Below, piece by piece: positions 16,060-27,300 of a DNA stretch of 64,000 bases. Numbering within the stretch: the first letter of the stretch is position 1; each line of letters starts with the position of its first letter. Origin of the DNA: Orychophragmus violaceus (Eukaryota > Streptophyta > Magnoliopsida > Brassicales > Brassicaceae); the NCBI GenBank assembly GCA_030180135.1, contig CM058236.1, positions 63,019,728-63,083,727 on the forward strand, in the 5' to 3' direction. The notes under the pieces were generated by a model that saw only the letters and a list, made by a program, of their open reading frames with translations, was not told the origin of the DNA and did no database searches. Both the position numbers and the translations under genes were made by a program.

Positions 16060-17475
16060 TTCACCCTCCATAATGCAAAAAATAGGAATCACACACATGT
16101 CCTTGGCAAACTAGAGTAATACAACACATGCTCTCGAACAACACAATCAACTGGTCTGCGATGTCCAAAGACCACACATGCCCACATGCAACACACAACT
16201 CAAGTAACTTAGACTGCATTATAACCACACATGCATCTAAGTACTTTCACAATTGTTTTATGGTGTATGGTCATGCAAAGGATCTGAAGATCACGGAAGC
16301 CATTACAACCATCTAAAACGAAAGGGAGACTTATGTAGATCAAAGATCTCAGGAAGCTACCCACATCCTCACTCATACAGGAAAACTCGATTCTTTCACA
16401 CATGCATGCAATTACTATCTCGATGAATCTAACACATATTTAACGAGAAACATGCATATACCAAATCAACACAATGATCATGCATGCAATCATATCAACA
16501 ACTAAACCATGCCATAATTCCACAATGAAACTAGCTCACAGAACCAAAGGGTAAACATCTCAACATGTACATGCCTTAACCGAAATATCACCACAATAAA
16601 GCATGCATTAATCACCAAATCAAAACGGTAAGAACCTCAATCGAAGTACACGTAAAGCATACAAAACGTGCTTAAGGATAAATAATCCGAGTATTTCAAT
16701 CCTTAAGACACAGCCTTCAAAAATCCGTTAGTCCTAGCTACTAGGACTCACCTTTCTCGGTTTGATCTCGGCTTGTCCTAACTCTGGGATTCCTCTTGGA
16801 TCTAGAGACAAAGATCCTAAGTAAGAAAATGGATTTAGGTAAGGTTCAAATACTAAAGATTATTTGATCTAAAGCTTACCGACCACCGTACGTAAATCCA
16901 CATATGAACGCCCATCGGATCCACTAACCGAACATCATAACACCCCCGAGATCACTCACACCCATACCATCTCTCTCTCGGGATTTTATAACTTTCTCTC
17001 TCTAACCCTAGCGTTCTCTCTCCCTAAAAGTGGGTTTCAGATAAGAAAAGAGAGAATAATGGTTAAGGGGACCTTAATATTTATACATGAGCTGAAATGG
17101 CTTAATGGCGAGAAATGGTGATCATGTGACTGATGGTGCATGTGTCGCGACAAGTGGTGGTCTGGTGGCTGATCAGACATGCACAATGAAACTTTACAGC
17201 CCCTAGTCGTGACACTCTACCCTTCCATGCACCCCAAAACATAATCATCCTCAAAATGCGACACCCAGTCACTTTTATGCATGGCAACACTTATCAGCAT
17301 GCTGGTCGCGCCACCTTGTGACGTTCATGTGTGCTGATAACTCTTTTTTCCTTGGTCTGATTGTCTATTTCCTGCCTGTCCACGCCCAACCATTTTTCTG
17401 TACGTACCGATCGACCTGATGCATTCGACTTGACCATACTTGGATATCTTGTAATCCATTCAGTCTTTTCACACA
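16060..17475 (-). mobile_element. Repeat C, copy 1, second part
   Basis: Continues the copy broken at 6602 and aligns with 49700-51090. It contains a CT-rich block near 16970-17020 and a tail (17060-17475) shared with copy 3 but absent from copy 2. It stops abruptly at 17475, where sequence from the middle of the repeat starts again. No coding function seen. Confidence 0.65.
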
Positions 17476-18439
17476 TGCAAAGGCCTTTTAGTGCACTGGA
17501 TACTCCCCCCTACAGACGTGACTAATCGCACCTTATTCACCACAAAGGATCATAAGACGAGCATCTCAACCTGTTATTGGGACCTCTATTTCTCGAGATC
17601 ATGTCGTCAAACGATGCTCGGTCAAGGGAGAGACCCAAGTACCGTCCGAGCCTTTGTTACCTATCTCCGGGCAACGACCACAATGGGAGCACCAACTACA
17701 CTAATTCTAGAAAAGTCTCAGAAGTTCTAGAATCCAACAACTAGGACTCACACACATGGCCTACGCCAACTAGAGAAATACAACACATGATCTAGAACAA
17801 ACAACTCGTATGCGATGTCCAAAGACCACACACAACCATATTTAACACACAACTCAAGTAACTTAGACTGCATGATAACCACACATGCATCTAAGTACTT
17901 TCACAATCGTTTTACAGTGTAGGGTCATTCTAAAGATCCGAAGATCACGATAGCCACTGCAACCATCTAAAACAAAAGGGAGACTTAAGTAGATCAATGA
18001 TTTTACAAAGCTACCAGAACCTCAACCATATGGGAAAACTCGTCTCTTTCACACATGCATGCAATCACTATCTTCGATGAATCTAGCACATATTCAACGA
18101 GAAAAATGCATTTACCAAATCAACACAATTATCATGCATGCAATCATATCAACAACTAAAGCATGCCATATTTCCACAGTGAAACTAGCTCACGGAATCA
18201 AAGGGTAAACATCTCAACATGCACATTCCTTAACCGAAATATCACCACAATCAAGCATGCATCAATCACCAAATCAAAATGGTGAGAACCTCAATCAAAG
18301 TATAGGTAAATCATACAAAACATGCTTAAGGAGACACGAAATTCACAAATTTGTTAGTCCTAGCTACCGGAACTCACCCTTCTCGGTTAGATCTCTGCTC
18401 GTCCTAACTCTGGGATTCCTCTTGGATCTAGGGACAAAG
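17476..18439 (-). mobile_element. Repeat C, copy 2, first part
   Basis: Starts mid-repeat (AAGGCCTTTTAGTGCACTGG matches 49494 onwards) and runs to GGGACAAAG, where Copia element D inserted. The same repeat continues at 31607 on the far side of D. Noncoding. Confidence 0.65.
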
Positions 18440-19090
18440 TGTTGGAAAGCCTAGGATTTAGGGTTTGAGAATTGAATCATTGATCTCGTGTTTACCTCAC
18501 AGATGGCAGCGGAATGGATTGGTAATCGAGATCAGCAGCGACTCAAATGCTTCGCCTCTACCAGATACACACGCACACAAAGCTGGAAAGCCGGGATGCT
18601 AGTGCCGGATCTTGGGATCACTGAGTTTAGGTGGCTCGACTTTCTCTGCAATAGAAAACTGAACGGCTAGGGTTCCAGGTCGACCATATAAGCCTTTATA
18701 TAGACCTGGGATGATTAAACCGATCATTGGATTAATCCAATTCGTTTAAGTCATGAAATCGAAACATCAGTTTCGAAACCCGATCTGTGTCGATCGACAC
18801 ACTCAATGTGTCGATCGACACACCACTATAAAACTCAATATCAATGTGTATCCAATACACATCAACATGATCATTACCATAATGATCATTCCCATATTTA
18901 TGCTTCCAGTTTGCTTAGGTGTGTGACCCTATAGGATCATATAATACTGGCAGTAAGTATACAACTTACAGACTGCAAGAGGCTTCTAGCAAAACATTGC
19001 AACCACCCAATATTATACAAATGTCTGATCTCGACACACAACTATCATCAGGAGTGAGTACAAGTGTGATTTCAGGACACAATCCCAACA
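18440..19090 (-). repeat. D 3' LTR
   Basis: 651 bp, identical in length to its partner and about 98% identical by eye. It contains a paired CGATCG palindrome (16-bp palindromes at 18786-18801 and 18807-18822) and an ATGATCATT hairpin near 18868-18890. The 66-residue frame inside it is not a gene. Confidence 0.9.
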
Positions 19091-19160
19091 CAAAGATCCT
19101 AAGTAAGAAAATGGATTAAGGTAAGGTTCATACAATAAAGCTTCTCAGATCTAAAGCTTA
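19091..19160. repeat. 70-bp duplicate of the D right flank
   Basis: CAAAGATCCTAAGTAAG through CTAAAGCTTA is the same as 31607-31676, the host repeat C just outside the other end of D. Here it lies inside the element, between the 3' LTR and truncated pol. It marks a recombination junction. Confidence 0.88.
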
Positions 19161-22100
19161 GACTAATGCCATGAGACATCGGAATGAAGCCCTTCTTGGA
19201 ATCATGCATCTTGAATCTGTACAACACCTTATCAGTATAAGTGTCCTGGCACAATCCAATCAGCCTATTCGCTCTATCTCTGTAGATTCTGATTCCAAGG
19301 ATGTACGCGGCTTCTCCCATGTCTTTCATGGAAAAACAACTTCTGAGCCAAGTCTTAACAGACTGAAGCAACAGAACGTCATTACCGAGAATAAGTATGT
19401 CATCGACATACAATACAAGAAACGCAATTCCGCTCCCACTAGTCTTCTTGTATACACATGGTTCTTCTTCGTTCTTGATGAAACCAAATTGTTTTACTGT
19501 TTCATCAAAACGAAGATTCCAGCTCCGTGATGCTTGCTTCAATCCATAAATGGATTTATGAAGCTTGCATACCTTCTCAGCATTCTTAGGATCTACAAAA
19601 CCCTTAGGCTATGTCATATACACATCCTCTTCCAAAATTCCATTCAGGAAGGCAGTTTTGACATCCATCTGCCAGATCTCATAATCATAATAAGCGACAG
19701 TTGCTAGAAGAATCCGAATGGATTTAAGCATAGCGACTGGGGAATAGGTTTCATCATAGTCAATACCATGAATCTGTTTGAAACCTTTAGCCACCAACCT
19801 AGCTTTATAAATTTGGACATTACCATCCACGTCAATCTTCTTCTTGAAGATCCATTTACACTCAATGGCTTTTGCACCATTAGGTAAATCGACCAAGGAC
19901 CATACTTGGTTTTCTGACATGGATCCCATTTCGGATTTAGAGGCTCCAAGCCACTTTTTGGAGTCTGGGCCCATCATTGCTTCCGCGAAGGTCGCCGGTT
20001 CGTAACTTTCAATGATCATCAGATCATTGCAATTGGTCACGAGAAATCCATAATATCTCTCGGGTTCGTGACGGATCCTTCCGGATCTGCGAACTTCAGG
20101 CTCCACAGGTGTAGGCTCCACAGAACTTTGTGGATCCAACTGCTGCTCTTCTTCAGCAGGTTGAGCATTCTCCTGTGCATCTTGAATTTCTTCGAGATGT
20201 ACTTTACTCCCACTGCTTTTCTTAGAAAGAAATTCCCTCTCAAGAAAAGAGCAGTCCCGAGCAACAAAGACTTTGTTCTCAGATTGGTTGTAAAAGTAGT
20301 ATGCCTTGGTTTCCCTAGGATAACCAACGAAGTAGCATTTATCTGATTTGGGTGCGAGCTTGTCAGAGATTAAACGTTTGACATAAGCCTCACAACCCCA
20401 AATCTTCAGGAAAGACAGACTTGGAACATTCCCAATCCACAATTCATGTGGTGTCTTTTCAACTGATTTAGATGGCACCCTATTTAGTGTAAACGCAGAC
20501 GTTTCTAGAGCGTATCCCCAAAAGGATAATGGAAGATCTGAATGACTCATCATAGACCGAACCATATCTAATAAGGTTCGATTTCTCCTCTCTGACACTC
20601 CATTCCATTGGGGTGTACCAGGAGGAGTGAGTTGTGAAACAATTCCACACTCGCTCAGATAGTCACTGAACTCTTGACTCAAGTATTCTCCTCCGCGATC
20701 CGACTGCAGAACTTTAATACTTTTGCCAAGTTGGTTCTGTACTTCATTCTTGAACTCCTTGAATCTATCAAAGGATTCTGACTTATGTTTCATCAGATAG
20801 ACATAGCCATACCTACTGAAGTCATCAGTAAAGGTAATGAAGTACTTGTAATTTCCTCTGGCAACAGTGCTCATTGGCCCTTTCATTCGGTTTGTTGAAA
20901 GGGGCCCTAGCCATTTTGCCCATCAAGCAAGATTCACATTTCTCACATGATTCAGAATCAAATTAGCCCAGAAGCCCATTACGATGGAGCCTCTGAATGC
21001 GTTTCTCATTGATGTGGCCCAAACGACAATGCCATAAGAAAGTCGGGTTTTCATCATTTGACTTAAACCGCTTTGTATTTATGTTAAAGACTGGCATTTC
21101 TTGGTTTAAGACATATAACCCATTATCTAATGGGGCGCTACCATAAAACGTACCATCACGATTAAAAGAACAAACTTTATTCTTAATAGCAAAATCAAAA
21201 CCTTCCAAATCCAAAACGGAAACTGAAATTATGTTTCTGCTAATCGCAGGTACAAAGTAGCAATTATTCAATTCTAAAACCAGGCCAGAAGGTAAAGACA
21301 AATCATAAGTGCCTACGGCCAGTGCAGCAACCTTAGCTCCATTCCCGACCCGTAGCTCCACTTGTCCTTTCCTCAGTGTTCTACTGTTTCTTAGTGCCTG
21401 CATATTAGTACAAATATGAGCACCGCAGCCGGTATCCAATACCCACGAAGTAGAACTAGGAGTCATAACATTAAGTTCGATAACATAAATACCTGAATCA
21501 GACGCATCATACGTCGTCTTCAGCTTCTTGTAATCTTCCATGAACTTGTTGCAGCTTCTTTTCCAATGCCCTAGCTGCTTGCAGTAGTTGCATTTGTCCT
21601 CAGGAGAAGGCCCAGATTTGGGCTTGGGCTTGGGCCTATCTTGACTCTCAGTCTGGACAGCTTTAGCCTTTCCCTTATCCTTACTAGGTTTCTTGAACCT
21701 TTTACCCCCTTGTACCATCAGTACACTAGGAGTCGCCTTCTTGAGATTCGGCTCTGCTGTCTTTAGCATGCCGTGCAACTCAGTCAATGTCTTAGTCATG
21801 TTTTGCATGTTGTAGTTCAAGATGAACTGATCAAAACACGACGGCAAAGACTGCAGAATCATGTCAGTGGATAGCTCCTGGCTAATGGCACAGTCCAGTT
21901 TCCCCAGGTTATCAATGTAACCCATCATTTTAAGGACAAGAGGACTCACTGGACTGTACTTAGCCAGCTTGCAATCCATGAGGGATTTAACCGTCTGGTA
22001 TCTCTCTGTGCGAGCTTGCTCCTGAAACAAAGCTTTCAGGCTGTTAATCATCTCAATCGGTGACATCACGTTCTCGTATTGCTTCTGCAGCTCAGAGTTC

Positions 22101-22350
22101 AAAGTCACCAGCATTAGACAATTAACGTCTTTGACATCAGCAGAATGCTTATCCCAAGCATTCTTGTCTGCCTGCTTGGCGTTGGAACGTGGCCTCTCGG
22201 GGAGAACTCTTGTAAGGACATATTCCTTGTTCTCCTGCCTGAGAACTATTCTCAGGTTCCGATACCATTCCAAGAAATTTGATCCATTAAGCTTGTCCTT
22301 CTCAAGGACGGATCTTAGTGAGAAAGTGTTGATGTGAGTTGGGACAGACA
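19161..22350 (-). pseudogene. D gag-pol, truncated and frame-broken
   Basis: Copia polyprotein on the minus strand. It begins with gag (NTFSLRSVLEKDKLNGSNF) and a CCHC knuckle (CNYCKQLGHWKRSC), then protease WVLDTGCGAHIC, the pre-integrase HCRLGH region, integrase, and reverse transcriptase with YVDD. Breaks: a stop in the pre-integrase region (TAA at about 20962), a roughly 41-bp deletion between GGGCCA repeats near 20880 that removes the first integrase aspartate (the HTDVCG block of E1 and F) and shifts frame, and a stop after VYMT (near 19608). The frame ends at 19161 at the junction with duplicated host DNA, so the rest of reverse transcriptase and RNase H are missing. Not functional. 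Confidence 0.9.
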
Positions 22351-22988
22351 TGTTGGGATAGTGTCCTGAAATCACACTTGTACTCACTCCTGTGATAGTT
22401 GTGTGTCGAGATCAGACATTCGTATAATACTGGGCGTTTGCAATGCTTTGCTAGAAGCCTCTTGCATTCTGTAGGTCGTGGACTTACTGCCAGTATTGTA
22501 TGATCCTATAGGGTCACACACCTAAGCGAACTGGAAGCTACGACATGGGAATGATCATTGTGGCAATGATCATATTATGTGTATTGAAATACACATAAGA
22601 ATCGATATAATGGTGTTGTGTCGATCGACACAGCTTGTGTGTCGGTCGACACAGTTCGGATTTTCCGAACAGGCTTTTCGGGTTATGGCTTAATTGAGTC
22701 TGGCCAGTTAAGCACGTTTAGGTCGAATAAAAGCTGATTAGTTTCGACCTAAACAAGAGAGCCGTCCAGTTTTCTTGACAGAAACACTTGACACACCAGA
22801 CACCATCGATCCCCATTGATCCGGCACTAGCATCCCGTTTCCAGCGAGCGTGCGTGTGTATCTGGTAGAGGCAAAGCGTTGCGTTGCTCCACTGATCTCG
22901 TTCACCATCTTCTTCCGCTGCCAAAGGTAAGAACGAGGTTGGTTCTAAATTTCAATATAACAAACCCTAGATCCATCGGGATCCAACA
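22351..22988 (+). repeat. E1 5' LTR
   Basis: 638 bp, from TGTTGGGATAGTG to GGGATCCAACA. It contains a run of palindromes: ATGATCATT hairpin 22551-22573, TTATGTGTAT/ATACACATAA 22575-22598, and the paired palindromes 22617-22632 and 22638-22653. The U3 promoter and R region should lie here, but I could not place the start site. Confidence 0.93.
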
Positions 22989-22989
22989 G

Positions 22990-23001
22990 TGGTATCAGAG
23001 C
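22990..23001 (+). promoter_or_regulatory. E1 tRNA-Met primer binding site
   Basis: TGGTATCAGAGC begins one base after the LTR end. It is a perfect 12-nt complement of the initiator tRNA-Met 3' end. Confidence 0.95.
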
Positions 23002-23141
23002 ATGTTAGGGTTTAGCTATTGAATTTGTTGCAAAATAATTCGAATCTTGATGTTGTTGAATTGGTTTTGCATGTTCAAATCGTGTTTCAAAAGTAATATT
23101 CTCGGATTTTGTCTCTGTTGAAAACGATGGTATTGCTGAAA

Positions 23142-23696
23142 TCGCACTGTGTCGATCGACACAAAGCGTGTGTCGGTCGACACGCCGCGGCGCAAAATAT
23201 AAAATTTTAGGGTTTGTCGCAGGGTGTCGATCGACACAAAGCGTGTGTCGGTCGACACAGAGCGAAAACTCGCGAATAAAATTTAGGGTTTGTCGCACAG
23301 TATCGATCGACACAAAGCGTGTGTCGGTCGATACAAAGCGAAAATCCGCAAATAATCTTTAGGGTTTCGATCTGAGATCGAGTACCCGTAATCGTGCTGC
23401 GTCGATCGATACACTGGGTGTGTCGGTCGACACAGGCAATACAATTAGATAGATCGGTTCAATTGGATTGAACTGGTTATCTAGCTCGGTTAATTTTATT
23501 AACCAAATTGGTTCTGGTTTGGTAATGTCGATCGATACACAGTGTGTGACGATCGACATAGACCATTAAACCGAACTGGTTCAATTGGATTGAATCGGTT
23601 AAGTAAATTCGATCCGGTTTGACCGGTTATCGAAGAACGGTTTAAATATAGTTGCATCGATCGATACCAATAGTTGGCGTCGATCGACACAACGTC
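23142..23696 (+). repeat. Array of six paired palindromes in E1 leader
   Basis: Six pairs with cores at 23153/23174, 23228/23249, 23304/23325, 23403/23424, 23529/23550 and 23658/23681. Each pair is typically a TGTGTCGATCGACACA-like copy, a short AAAGCG-type spacer and a TGTGTCGGTCGACACA-like copy. The core distance is 21 bp in five pairs and 23 bp in the sixth. Three pairs are linked by TTTAGGGTTTGTCGC-type sequence, so part of the array grew by tandem duplication. The repetitive minus-strand frames reading CVDRHTLCVDRH are translations of the array. Confidence 0.9.
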
Positions 23697-24337
23697 CGCA
23701 GATATGCTGGTTTGACCACAAATTTGCATAAACCAGAATAATCTAATCCTAAAAGTTTTAGATGAATATGAACTTATTAAGACTGAATGTTTTGATTAAA
23801 ATTTATAATTTCTTAGATATATATTGGATATAAATCAAGATAAGATTAGTTCTTTTCCTCAACCAAATATCAAGTGATCTTGATGTCTTGCCCGATCTTG
23901 TCTACTAGCAAGACTCGTGTCGTTTGTTGGATATCTTGGAGTCCTTGATATCCACTGCAACATGGGTAAGGCAGGTGGTCAATAACAGACTTGCAGTGCA
24001 ACTGTCAGTGATCACAAGACAGATAAAAGATTGGTTATACTTGACTGGGCTGTCAGAAGTTCTAGGCCCAGAGACATCAGAGTGGATTGGACATAGTTTG
24101 TCTTATTCACGACCAAGAGTTGTACTGAGTACAATTAGAAATGATTTTCTTACCTAGATAACTAAAGCTTGAGTAACGGCGAGTCGCCCACTCGAATTTT
24201 AGTAATCTGAGGATCTTGGCGCATTGTATTCATATGAGGAAACATAGTTTGAATACAATGGGAGTTTTCTTATTAGATAAGAATTCTCATTTCTTGTGCT
24301 TTATAACTAAAAATCTACCTCCTTTTGAATTACAGCT
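23697..24337 (+). other. E1 leader, second half, noncoding
   Basis: No conserved reading frame. Segments here (for example GCCCAGAGACATCAGAGTGG and the block before gag) recur in the D leader (29759-30250) and in the F leader (58660-59150), so the leader is conserved although noncoding. It ends TTACAGCT just before the gag ATG, which looks like a splice acceptor. Confidence 0.6.
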
Positions 24338-27300
24338 ATGTCTGTCTCAAATCACATCAACACTTTCTCACTAAGATCCGTCCTTGAGAAGGACAAGTTA
24401 AATGGATCTAATTTCTTGGAATGGTATCGGAATCTGAGAATAGTTCTCAGGCAAGAGAACAAGGAATATGTCCTTGAAAGAGTTCTCACCGAGAGGCCAC
24501 GTTTCAATGCTCCGCAGACAGAAAAGAATGCTTGGGATAAGCATTCAGCGGATGTCAAAGATGTTACTTGTCTAATGCTGGTGACCATGAACTCTGAGCT
24601 GCAGAAGCAATATGAGAACGTGTTGTCACCCATTGAGATGATTAACAGCCTGAAAGCTTTGTTTTAGGAGCAAGCTCGCACAGAGAGATACCAGACGGTT
24701 AAATCTCTCATGGATTGCAAGCTGGCTAAGGACAGTCCAGTAAGTCCTCATGTCCTTAAAATGATGGGTTACATTGATAACCTGGGGAAACTGGACTGTA
24801 CCATTAGCCAGGAGCTGGCCACTGACATGATTCTGCAGTCTTTGCCGTCATGTTTTGATCAGTTCATCATGAACTACAATATGCAAAACATGACTAAGAC
24901 ATTGACTGAGTTGCACGGTATACTGAAGACAGCAGAACCGAATCTCAAGAAGGCTACTCCCAATGTCCTGATGGTACAAGGGGGTAAAAGGTTTAAGAAA
25001 CCTAAGAAGGGTAAGGGTAAGGCCCAGGTTGTCCAGGCTGAAAGTCAGGACAAGCCCAAGCCGAAGCCCAAATCCGGGCCTTCTCCTGAGGATAAGTGCA
25101 ACTACTGCAAGCAATTGGGGCATTGGAAGAAAGACTGCAAGAAGTTCATGAAAGATTACAAGAAGCTGAAGAAGACGTATGATGCGTCTGACTCAGGTAT
25201 TTATGTTATCGAACTTAATGTTATGTCTTCTAGTCCTACTTCGTGGGTATTGGATACCGGCTGCGGTGCTCATATTTGTACTGATGTGCAGGCACTAAGA
25301 AACAGTAGGACGCTGAAGAAAGGACAAGTAGAGGTACGAGTCGGGAATGGAGCTAAGGTTGCTGCACTGACCGTAGGCACCTACGAGTTGTCTTTACCTT
25401 CGGGCATGGTTTTAATTTTGAATAATTGCTACTATGTACCTGCGATTAGCAGAAACATAATTTCAGTTTCCGTTTTGGATTTGGAAGGTTTTGATTTTGC
25501 TGTTAAGAATAAAGTTTGTTCTTTTAATCGTGATGGTAATTATTATGGTAGCGCCCCATTAGATAATGGGTTATATATATTAAACCAAGAAATGCCTGTC
25601 TTTAACATAAATACAAAGAGGTTTAAGTCCAATGACGAAAACCCGACTTTCTTATGGCATTGTCGTTTGGGCCATATCAATGAGAAACGCATCCAGAGGC
25701 TCCATCGAAATGGGCTTCTGGGCTCATTTGATTTTGAATCATGTGAGAAATGCGAGTCTTGTTTGGTGGGCAAAATGGCTAGAGCCCCTTTCAAAAAACC
25801 AAATGAAAGGGCCAGTGATTTATTGGGCCTTGTTCATACTGATGTATGTGGGCCAATGAGTACTGCTGCCAGAGGAAACTTTAAGTACTTCATTACCTTT
25901 ACTGATGATTTCAGTAGGTATGGCTATGTCTATTTGATGAGACACAAGTCAGAATCCTTTGATAGATTCAAGGAATTCAAGAATGAAGTACAGAATCAAC
26001 TTGGCAAGAGTATTAAGATTCTGCGATCGGATCGCGGAGGAGAATACTTGAGCCAAGAATTCAGCGACTATCTGAGCGAGTGTGGAATCGTTTCACAACT
26101 CACTCCTCCTGGTACACCCCAATGGAATGGAGTGTCGGAGAGGAGAAATCGAACTTTATTGGATATGGTTCGGTCTATGATGAGTCATTCTAATCTTCCA
26201 CTATCCTTTTGGGGATATGCTCTAGAAACGTCTGCGTTTACACTGAATAGAGTGCCATCTAAATCAGTAGAAAAGACACCACATGAACTGTGGACTGGGA
26301 ACGTTCCTAGTCTGTCTTTCCTAAGGATTTGGGGTTGCGAGGCTTATGTCAAACGTTTAATCTCCGACAAGCTTGCACCCAAGTGCTACTTCGTTGGTTA
26401 TCCTAGGGAAACCAAGGCATACTACTTTTACAACCAATCTGAGAACAAAGTATTTGTTGCTCGGGACTGTTCTTTTCTTGAGAGGGAGTTTCTCTCTAAG
26501 AAAAACAGTGGGAGTAAAGTACATCTTGAAGAAATTCTAGATGCACAGGATACTGCTCAACCTGCTGAGGAGGAGCAGCAGTTGGAACCACAAAGTTCTG
26601 TGGAACCGGCGCCTGTGGAGCCTGAAGTTCGCAGATCCGGAAGGATCCGTCACGAACCCGAGAGATACTATGGATTTCTCGTAACCAATTCAAATGATCT
26701 GATGATCATTGAAGGTGACGAACCAGCGACCTTTGCGAAAGCAATGATGGGCCCAGACTCCGAAAAGTGGCTTGGAGCCTCTAAATCCGAAATGACATCC
26801 ATGTCAGAAAACCAAGTATGGTCCTTGGTCGATTTACCTAATGGTGTAAAAGCCATTGAGTGTAAATGGATCTTCAAGAAGAAGATTGACGTGGATGGCA
26901 ATGTACAGATTTACAAAGCAAGGTTGGTGGCTAAAGGTTTCAAACAAATTCATGGTATTGACTATGATGAAACCTATTCCCCAGTCGCTATGCTTAAATC
27001 TATTCGGATTCTTCTAGCAATTGCTGCTCATTATGACTATGAGATTTGGCAAATGGATGTCAAAACCGCATTCCTGAATGGCATTCTGGAAGAGGATGTG
27101 TACATGACACAACCTGAAGGTTTTGTCGATCCTAAAAACGCTAAGAAGGTATGCAAGCTTCATAAATCCATTTATGGGTTGAAGCAAGCATCACGGAGTT
27201 GGAATCTTCGTTTTGATGAAGCAGTAAAACAATTCGGTTTCATCAAGAACGAAGAAGAATCATGTGTATACAAGAAGACAAGTGGGAGCAAAATTGCATT

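Noticed and set aside
18919..19119. 66-codon frame repeated identically at 31435-31635
   Set aside because: Both copies lie in the D LTRs and run into flanking repeat; it is a duplicated noncoding LTR.
23005..23313. Minus-strand open frames with a repeated CVDRHTLCVDRH motif
   Set aside because: They are translations of the palindrome array; all frames of the motif lack stops, so openness is not evidence of a gene.
23142..23696. CRISPR-like look of regularly spaced palindromic repeats
   Set aside because: Plant nuclear context, unequal spacers, no cas genes, and location within a Copia leader.
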